From positions 1 to 11,005 of the forward strand of contig DVHY01000117.1 of NCBI GenBank assembly GCA_018711755.1: a stretch of 11,005 nucleotides of DNA, in the 5' to 3' direction. The stretch is from Candidatus Limivicinus faecipullorum. GTDB lineage: Bacteria > Bacillota > Clostridia > Oscillospirales > Oscillospiraceae. How positions within the stretch are numbered: the stretch's first letter is position 1; each line of letters opens with the position of its first letter. The notes under the pieces were generated by a model that saw nothing but the letters and a program-made list of their open reading frames with translations, did no database searches and had not been told where the DNA came from. Below are positions 6,509 to 11,005 of the stretch, piece by piece. Position numbers and translations under genes: made by a program.

Positions 6509-7486
6509 TCAGGCCGTATCCCCTATCTTCAGATGGGTGGGCACCATCACCGTAACGGCCTGGCTGCGTTTTTGCCTGATGCGTCCGAAGAGCAGTTCCA
6601 AAGCATTTTCCCACACATAGTCCGGGTACATTTCCAGGCAGGTGCCGGTGGGCCACTTGCTCTCCAGGGTCTGCACGTCCTGATAGATTATGACCGCCAC
6701 ATCCTTTGGTATACGCACTCCCAGTTCCCGGAAAGCCTCCAGGGCTCCCTCGGCCACCTCGTCGCTGCCCAGGAGCATGGCCTCCGCCAGGGCATTGTCC
6801 TCCACGGCCTTCTTTGCCAGGGCATAGCCGCTCTCCTTGCTCATCTCTCCCACGTGGAAGAAGCCTTCCCGGTAGGCCCCTCTCTCTTCAAGTATCCTCC
6901 GCAGTCCGGCCAGACGGTGTCCGCCGATGCGCCCGTTTGCGCCGTCATATATACCGCCGATATAGCCCACGCCGGTGTATTGCTTTCTGTCCAGCAGATA
7001 GCTGACCACCTGCTCCATGCCCCGGTCGAAATCCACCTGGACCTGGTCGAACTCGTAGCTCTGCCGGTCGGAATTGACAAAGACGATGGCAAAGGACAGA
7101 GAGCGGAGGAAATCCACTTCCGCCTCGTTGAAGACGCCCAGGGCGATGACCCCGTCCACTCTCTGGGGCTGTCCGAAAACCAGCCGCTGAAAGCTGACCT
7201 CATACTCGTCGGTCATCATCTGCACCAGGCAGGAAAGGGAGGACAGGCGCACATTGTGCCGGTCGGGCCGGACGATGCGCCAGTCCGCAACGCCGATGAC
7301 CAGGTTCTTCTTGTGCTCGGCAGCCCTGCGCTGTCTGGGCGAGACATAGCCCAGGGAATGGGCCGCCTGAAAAATGCGGGCCCTCACTTCGGGACTGACG
7401 GAAATATTGTCGTCCTTGTTCAGCACCCGGGATACCGCCGCGGCAGAGACCTGGGCGGCCTGCGCTACATCCTTTATCGTTGCCAT
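6509..7486 (-). CDS. LacI/GalR-family transcriptional regulator
   Basis: A 325-residue DNA-binding repressor-type regulator. The N-terminal LacI helix-turn-helix is clear: M1-A-T-I-K-D-V-A-Q-A-A-Q-V-S ... A-V-S-R-V-L-N23, then S31-P-E-V-R-A-R-I and L45-G-Y. From about 60 comes the periplasmic-binding-protein-like effector domain, with landmarks R109-V-D-G-V-I-A-L-G, G185-R-I-G-G-H-R191-L-A-G and S241-D-E-V-A-E-G-A-L ending in V-R-I-P-K-D-V. The layout resembles EbgR-like regulators. The frame is open upstream, but ATG 7486 is the start, being the canonical MATIKDVA with GAGGAGGGG just before it. LacI-family effectors are usually sugars or nucleosides, which is odd for a phosphonate-type transporter and hints at the ligand class. 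It is the first gene of the operon, 88 bases before the binding-protein gene, and probably controls both itself and the transporter. Confidence 0.92.
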   Translation of the reverse strand: MATIKDVAQAAQVSAAAVSRVLNKDDNISVSPEVRARIFQAAHSLGYVSPRQRRAAEHKKNLVIGVADWRIVRPDRHNVRLSSLSCLVQMMTDEYEVSFQRLVFGQPQRVDGVIALGVFNEAEVDFLRSLSFAIVFVNSDRQSYEFDQVQVDFDRGMEQVVSYLLDRKQYTGVGYIGGIYDGANGRIGGHRLAGLRRILEERGAYREGFFHVGEMSKESGYALAKKAVEDNALAEAMLLGSDEVAEGALEAFRELGVRIPKDVAVIIYQDVQTLESKWPTGTCLEMYPDYVWENALELLFGRIRQKRSQAVTVMVPTHLKIGDTA

Positions 7487-7528
7487 TTCGCCCCTCCTCT
7501 GCCTTTCTCTTCCAAATTTTCTGATTTC

Positions 7529-7557
7529 ATTATAAACAAGCCCTCCTGTGAAGTCAA
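7529..7557 (-). promoter_or_regulatory. strong sigma-A promoter of the LacI-family gene
   Basis: On the - strand TTGACT (7552-7557) and a perfect TATAAT (7529-7534) are exactly 17 bases apart. Transcription should start near 7522, leaving about 36 bases to the ATG at 7486. The bases just upstream of the -35 box are almost pure A/T, as in an UP element. Confidence 0.85.
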
Positions 7558-7560
7558 TAT

Positions 7561-7588
7561 TTTTTACTAAATTTTTACTTAAAAATTT
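7561..7588. promoter_or_regulatory. AT-rich palindrome and 11-base-phased direct repeat upstream of the LacI-gene promoter
   Basis: AAATTTTT (7569-7576) and AAAAATTT (7581-7588) form a perfect 8-4-8 palindrome. It overlaps two copies of TTTTTACT (7561-7568 and 7572-7579) spaced 11 bases apart, about one helical turn. It sits directly upstream of the -35 box. It may be an UP element, a regulator site, or both; no protein can be assigned from sequence. Confidence 0.4.
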
Positions 7589-7687
7589 TATCACCCTTAC
7601 ACATTGCCCTCTCCGCCCTTCCGCCTGAAAACCCCGGGGCTCCAGCGCCGGAAGCAGGCCCCATATATGCGCACAGCCCCCTATTCT
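7589..7687. other. middle of the divergent intergenic region without recognised signals
   Basis: About 100 bases between the control sites of the LacI-family gene and those of the XRE gene. It includes a short self-complementary CCCCGGGG and mixed sequence. I see no open reading frame with a ribosome binding site, no RNA gene and no terminator here. Confidence 0.5.
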
Positions 7688-7728
7688 ACCGACAGTCGGT
7701 TGCTTTTTACCGCTGCCTGGGCTAAGAT
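7688..7728 (+). promoter_or_regulatory. promoter and palindromic operator of the XRE-membrane regulator gene
   Basis: TTGCTT (7700-7705) and TAAGAT (7723-7728) are 17 bases apart, a fair sigma-A promoter. A perfect 6-1-6 palindrome, ACCGAC-A-GTCGGT (7688-7700), abuts and overlaps the first base of the -35 box, a position where a bound protein would act on transcription. The regulator could be the XRE protein itself or an outside factor; palindromes of this form are also used by TetR-type repressors. Confidence 0.55.
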
Positions 7729-7756
7729 AGGCCCATGAACAAGAGGGGGCGTATCC

Positions 7757-8521
7757 ATGTATGAGATCGACAATGCCCAGTTCGGCAGCTTTGTAGCCGT
7801 GCTGAGGCGGGAGAAAGGCTATACTCAAAAGCAGCTGGCCCAGCGGCTGTGCATATCCGATAAGGCGGTGTCAAAATGGGAGCGGGGCCTGAGCCTGCCG
7901 GACATCTCCATGCTCCTGCCTTTGGCTGAGGCTCTTGAGGTGAGCGTTACCGAGCTGCTGGAAAGCCGCCGCATAGATGTGGCGGAATCCACCGATATGG
8001 AGCAGGTGGAGGAGATAGTGAAAAAGGCCATCAGCTTTTCCGGGGAAAGGCCGGCAGAGAGAGGCGGAGCCTCCCGGCGGGCAAAGCTGGGCTTTGTGGT
8101 CTCAAGCTGCCTCAGCCTGGCCATAATTGCATATCTTTATTTTAGCGGTGGGCCTGAGAGTTTCCTCCCCGGAACCATGACCATGGTGGGGCTGTGCTTT
8201 CTCTTCGGCGTATACTTCACCTTTCTTGCCAAAGACCGCCTGCCGGACTATTACGACGATAACTATATCAGCTCCTACAGCGACGGCATTTTCAGATTCA
8301 ATCTTGTGGGAGTACGCTTCAATAACCGCAACTGGCCCCACATTTTAAACGCTCTGCGCCGCTGGTGCAGCTGGACACAGCTTGCAGTCATGGCGCTGCT
8401 GCTGATCCTGCGCAGCTTTTTTCCGGATTTTGATTCCGGCCCCTACTGGACGGCGATATTGGTTCTGTTTCTGGCCGCCCTGTTCATCCCGGTTTACATA
8501 ACTGCAAAGAAGTATGAATGA
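7757..8521 (+). CDS. XRE-family HTH regulator with C-terminal membrane domain
   Basis: A 254-residue protein joining a DNA-binding domain to a membrane domain. The Cro/CI-type helix-turn-helix spans about 11-67 (L16-R-R-E-K-G-Y-T-Q-K-Q-L-A ... S34-D-K-A-V-S-K-W-E-R-G, L56-A-E-A-L-E-V-S). A charged linker (about 70-110) follows, then predicted helices near 111-129, 138-157, 203-222 and 229-249. Between helices 2 and 3 lies a patterned polar stretch, Y165-Y-D-D-N ... Y174-S-D-G-I-F-R ... F188-N-N-R-N-W-P-H195, which I recall as recurring in similar Firmicutes proteins of unknown function. The C-terminus is short and cytoplasmic if the HTH is inside. It may sense a membrane or cell-surface signal and act directly on DNA. 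AGAGGGGG precedes ATG 7757. It is divergent from the LacI operon and convergent with the glycosylation genes, so no partner is evident. Confidence 0.85.
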   Translation: MYEIDNAQFGSFVAVLRREKGYTQKQLAQRLCISDKAVSKWERGLSLPDISMLLPLAEALEVSVTELLESRRIDVAESTDMEQVEEIVKKAISFSGERPAERGGASRRAKLGFVVSSCLSLAIIAYLYFSGGPESFLPGTMTMVGLCFLFGVYFTFLAKDRLPDYYDDNYISSYSDGIFRFNLVGVRFNNRNWPHILNALRRWCSWTQLAVMALLLILRSFFPDFDSGPYWTAILVLFLAALFIPVYITAKKYE

Positions 8522-8542
8522 CATGCTATATGGATGATATGT

Positions 8543-8573
8543 TCAAGGCCGTGGGTGCTTCCCACGGCCTTGG
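8543..8573. terminator. hairpin between convergent genes, probable terminator
   Basis: A perfect 11-pair stem (AAGGCCGTGGG 8545-8555, CCCACGGCCTT 8561-8571) with the loop TGCTT, extended by a C-G pair and a G-T wobble. It lies between the stop codons of two convergent genes (8519-8521 and 8576-8578), as expected for a bidirectional terminator. Neither side has a good T run, so it may be weak, Rho-dependent, or mainly an mRNA 3'-end stabiliser. Confidence 0.6.
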
Positions 8574-8575
8574 CG

Positions 8576-9187
8576 TTATTTATATTCATAGGGTTCCATC
8601 ACATCCGGCGGGTCCTCCCCCGCCTCTATCCTCGGCAGGTACCAGCTCTCATAGAAATAGGGCCGGCTCTGCCCTGAAGGCCATAGTTCGCCCCAGGGCC
8701 GGAGATATACCACGTAGTAAAAGCTCCCCGTACTGCCGTCGCTGTAGGAGCCGCTGAGCCTGAAAAGCGCCCCGCTGTCCTCTTCCAGCTTCATGGCCAC
8801 GGCGCCCCTGGCCAGGTTCACGTCCAGGAATTCGCCTCCGGAGCAGTAATAGCCGCCATCGCTGTGCTGGAAGTGGATTTTCGCCAGGTAGTAGTCTTTG
8901 GGCATATCCTCGTCCCACAGCAGCAGGGAGTACTCCTCACCTATGGAGCTGAGCTCGCCGCAGCAGTCCCAGCTGTAGCCGTCCAGGTCTCTCCATTTCT
9001 CTTCGGTGTCGGTGATATACCAGTAGCCGTACCAATATCTGCCCAGCTGAAGTTCCTCCGTCCCGGCCGGCTCTTCAGGCTCCAGCTCCAGTACGGTGAG
9101 CCGCTGTTCCAGCAAGCCGCAGCCGCAGGCGAAAACTATCGCCAGGCAGCATATCACCAGCAGCAGTCGTTTAAATCCTCTCTTCAA
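8576..9187 (-). CDS. small aromatic-rich lipoprotein of unknown function
   Basis: A predicted lipoprotein of 203 residues. The signal peptide (1-20, K-R-rich start, hydrophobic core) ends in the lipobox V18-F-A-C21, then C23. The mature part is rich in Tyr and Trp: Y51-W-Y-G-Y-W-Y57, W65-x-x-L-D-G-Y-S-W-D74-C-C76, L89-L-W-D-E-D94, and later Y158-Y-V-V-Y-L-R-P-W-G. The W-Y-G-x-W ... W-D-C ... L-x-W-D-E-D order seems familiar from other Clostridia lipoproteins of unknown role, but I cannot name a family. Aromatic clusters would suit carbohydrate binding; this is speculation. The start is a TTG (9185-9187), two bases after the stop codon of the GtrII-like gene, with only a weak upstream GGGATA, so translation is probably coupled to that gene. 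No ATG is available nearby, and the signal peptide supports this start. Confidence 0.72.
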   Translation of the reverse strand: MKRGFKRLLLVICCLAIVFACGCGLLEQRLTVLELEPEEPAGTEELQLGRYWYGYWYITDTEEKWRDLDGYSWDCCGELSSIGEEYSLLLWDEDMPKDYYLAKIHFQHSDGGYYCSGGEFLDVNLARGAVAMKLEEDSGALFRLSGSYSDGSTGSFYYVVYLRPWGELWPSGQSRPYFYESWYLPRIEAGEDPPDVMEPYEYK

Positions 9188-9189
9188 GC

Positions 9190-10707
9190 TTATCCCAACT
9201 TTACAACTATATAGTCTCCTATCATCTTCACGGAACCGTAATAGGGATATTCTGCCATCTGTTCGAATTCCGGCGTTGCGCTTATGGCCTCCAGTTCCTC
9301 TTCACCGGCAAATTCTATATCGAAGCCAAGATACTGGCGGAAGAGGCTTTCCCTGGAATAGATGTTTATCAGGTCGTAAGAGGGCCCCAGCAGCAGGGAG
9401 GTGTCCAGCTGGGGGGCATAGTAGAGCAGGTTGTCCTGCTGACCGATTATAGCCAGGCGGCTGTTTTCGTCAAAGCCCTCCGTCTCCTTTATCTGGGCTA
9501 TCATTGACACATAGAAGGAGTCGGCGGCCTCATACTGCAAATGCATTTTGAGGTAGCACATATTTGCAAAATATATATTGGAGCCGATGACCAGACACAG
9601 CAGCAGGGCCGATACGTCCTTTGCCGGCCTGCGCACGGAGGGGCCGAGCTTTTCAAGCACAAGGGCCGCCAGGAAATAGACGCAGATGAAGCTGTAGAGC
9701 ACCAGCGTGTGTATGGACTGGGCGGACATCATCAGGTACATGCAGTTGATGCTCAAAGGCAGCAAAAGCAACAGCAGGGCCAGCAAAGCCCAGTTCAGAG
9801 GTTTTCTTTTTCTGCCCGCAGTAAGGGCCGCTCCCAGAAGCACCAGGGCGGCAAGGATGAGATGCACTATCCTGGAGGCCTCTGAGCTGATGATATAGTA
9901 ATTCCGGAAGCTGAAGATATCAATAAAGTTCTGGTAGGCCAGGCGGATCTTGCCGGGTATGCTGGCGGAGGAATTGACGTTTTCCAGCACATAGCTGTTG
10001 AACTCCATGCCTGTGAATTTGAATACCAGCAGGCTTACGGCAAAGTAGGCCGCCAGAGATACGGCCATCATCCCCAGGGCCTTCAGCCCCCACAGCACGA
10101 TTTGCCAGGGGGACTTCTCCCCTTCCAGGCAGTCTCTCACCATGAGCAGCACAAAGAAGCTGGCGCTTATCGCCACATAGGCCTGGTAAATACTCAGGCA
10201 GAGTATCAGGGCCAGAGCGGCGGCGGCGCAGTTTTTCAGTCCTCCCCTGGCAAAAAACCAGACGCACAGGGCCGAAAGGAAGAAGGCCAGTCCATAGGCG
10301 GCGCTGGTGAACATGAAGCAGAAGGTCCCGGTGAGGGAGGGGAAGCTAACCGTAAGAGCAGCCAGCAGGATCTGAAGGACGGAGGAAGAGATATCAAGAA
10401 CCCGCAGGAAAATGCATACGGAAAGGGCGATGAACAGCAGAGTCAGCAGTCCGTAGATCCAGGGCATGGACCAGTCCGGGAACAGGAGCTTGGAAAGCTC
10501 CAGGCCCCAGCGGCCGGAGGTCACTGTGGCACCTTTATAGAAGAGGGCCTCGATATCGTCGTGGTTCACCAGCTTGTTGGTGAACATGAACATATGGGCG
10601 GCAAAGCCCGCCAGCATTGCCGAGATAAACGGCAGGCGGTTTGCCAGATATAGGCTCTTGAGCCGGAAATACAGCTTTTCGCTGAGAGAAAGTTCAGACT
10701 TATCCAT
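9190..10707 (-). CDS. GtrII-like membrane glucosyltransferase
   Basis: A polytopic membrane protein of 505 residues with about ten to twelve hydrophobic segments, from about 27 to 395, and a C-terminal soluble tail of about 110 residues. The N-terminal loop N48-H-D-D51-I-E ... K58-G-A ... S64-G-R-W-G68 is the signature of the GtrII glucosyltransferase family (Glucos_trans_II), whose founding member adds glucose from undecaprenyl-phosphate glucose to Shigella O-antigen outside the membrane. D50/D51 are probable catalytic or donor-binding acids. In a Gram-positive host the acceptor would be teichoic acid, a wall polysaccharide or a glycolipid. ATG 10707 overlaps the end of the upstream gene by eight bases, and the lipoprotein gene follows after two bases, so the three probably form one transcript. 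The sugar and acceptor are inferred from the family only. Confidence 0.85.
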   Translation of the reverse strand: MDKSELSLSEKLYFRLKSLYLANRLPFISAMLAGFAAHMFMFTNKLVNHDDIEALFYKGATVTSGRWGLELSKLLFPDWSMPWIYGLLTLLFIALSVCIFLRVLDISSSVLQILLAALTVSFPSLTGTFCFMFTSAAYGLAFFLSALCVWFFARGGLKNCAAAALALILCLSIYQAYVAISASFFVLLMVRDCLEGEKSPWQIVLWGLKALGMMAVSLAAYFAVSLLVFKFTGMEFNSYVLENVNSSASIPGKIRLAYQNFIDIFSFRNYYIISSEASRIVHLILAALVLLGAALTAGRKRKPLNWALLALLLLLLPLSINCMYLMMSAQSIHTLVLYSFICVYFLAALVLEKLGPSVRRPAKDVSALLLCLVIGSNIYFANMCYLKMHLQYEAADSFYVSMIAQIKETEGFDENSRLAIIGQQDNLLYYAPQLDTSLLLGPSYDLINIYSRESLFRQYLGFDIEFAGEEELEAISATPEFEQMAEYPYYGSVKMIGDYIVVKLG

Positions 10708-11005
10708 ACTGTTTACCTATCTCCCCGGGTATGCCGCTGTTGGGTTCAGGGGAAGTCAGATTTGTTTTGGCATGCTTTATGGGATGATACTCCATACAGT
10801 GGAACATTCCGCAGAATCCAAGGGCGGCGACAGGCACCATAAGCACGAAGTAGGGCAGGGCATATTGGCTCTTGGCCTCGGAGAGCAGATGGTACAGTAT
10901 GCCGCCAAGTATGACCAGCAAAGGCAGGCAATGGACGATATCCCTGCGCAGAAACAGGCAGGCACAGCCCAGCAGCACACCCAGGAAAATAAGCTGCTGA
11001 TACTG
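10700..11005 (-). CDS. C-terminal part of a GT39-like membrane glycosyltransferase (partial at window edge)
   Basis: The frame is open to the right edge of the window, so the visible 101 residues are the end of a longer protein. Two hydrophobic stretches are separated by H-L-L-S-E-A-K-S-Q-Y-A-L-P-Y-F, a pattern I associate with the end of polyprenyl-phosphate-dependent, GT39/ArnT-like glycosyltransferases of Firmicutes (E-x-K-x-R/Q-Y-x-x-P-Y). A polar tail of about 30 residues follows. A GTG within the frame at 10978 would give a small protein, but codons continue upstream in a membrane-like sequence (Q-L-I-F-L-G-V-L), so I treat it as internal. Its stop codon overlaps the start of the GtrII-like gene, which supports a shared glycan-modification operon. 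Confidence 0.65.
   Translation of the reverse strand, partial: QYQQLIFLGVLLGCACLFLRRDIVHCLPLLVILGGILYHLLSEAKSQYALPYFVLMVPVAALGFCGMFHCMEYHPIKHAKTNLTSPEPNSGIPGEIGKQYG

Noticed and set aside
5254..6555. 433-codon open frame on the + strand opposite the PhnD-type gene
   Set aside because: Its Gly/Val-rich low-complexity translation is typical of the complementary strand of a GC-rich gene; the - strand frame has a signal peptide, lipobox and family motifs.
489..7486. Classical phosphonate degradation operon
   Set aside because: No C-P lyase subunit, phosphonoacetaldehyde hydrolase, PhnA/PhnY/PhnZ-type enzyme or phosphite dehydrogenase is encoded in the window; only transport and phosphoester hydrolysis are supported.
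7487..7828. N-terminal extension of the LacI-family frame up to 7828
   Set aside because: The canonical MATIKDVA start at 7486 has a strong ribosome binding site, and the extension runs through the promoter region and into the XRE gene on the other strand.
8518..8757. 79-codon + strand frame overlapping the end of the XRE gene
   Set aside because: It crosses the convergent hairpin, lies opposite the lipoprotein gene, and has a proline/serine/arginine-rich translation with no family pattern.

Overview
This window looks like chromosomal DNA from a GC-rich Gram-positive member of the Clostridia. A gut Oscillospiraceae-type organism is my best guess, and that is inference. The grounds are a BofA-family gene, lipobox-type lipoproteins, strong AGGAGG-like ribosome binding sites, sigma-A-like promoters in short AT-rich gaps, and an XRE regulator with a membrane domain typical of Firmicutes. 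I see no rRNA, tRNA, CRISPR array, insertion sequence or prophage gene.

Layout. (1) 1-490: a short leader and a BofA-family membrane protein on the + strand, ending in a strong hairpin terminator shared with the convergent operon that follows. (2) 489-7486, all on the - strand and read from right to left: a LacI-family regulator, a PhnD-type binding lipoprotein, a PhnC-type ATPase, two different PhnE-type permeases, a two-domain UshA/CpdB-like metallophosphoesterase without a signal peptide, and an inositol-monophosphatase-family enzyme. (3) 7487-7756: a divergent intergenic region with a near-consensus promoter for the LacI gene, an AT-rich palindrome, and a separate promoter with a perfect palindrome for the next gene. 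(4) 7757-8521: an XRE-HTH protein with a four-helix membrane domain on the + strand. (5) 8543-8573: a hairpin between convergent genes. (6) 8576-11005, - strand: the C-terminal part of a GT39-like membrane glycosyltransferase, a GtrII-like membrane glucosyltransferase and a small lipoprotein, tightly packed or overlapping.

How the genes may work together. Region 2 is the most interesting part. A complete phosphonate/phosphite-type ABC importer is followed, almost without gaps, by two phosphatases that should sit in the cytoplasm. No C-P bond-cleaving enzyme or phosphite dehydrogenase is visible. The control gene is of the LacI type, which usually senses sugars or nucleosides. I infer an import-then-dephosphorylate route for a small phosphorylated organic compound (nucleotide, sugar phosphate, cyclic phosphate or similar), not classical phosphonate breakdown. 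Region 6 looks like part of a cell-surface glycan modification operon.
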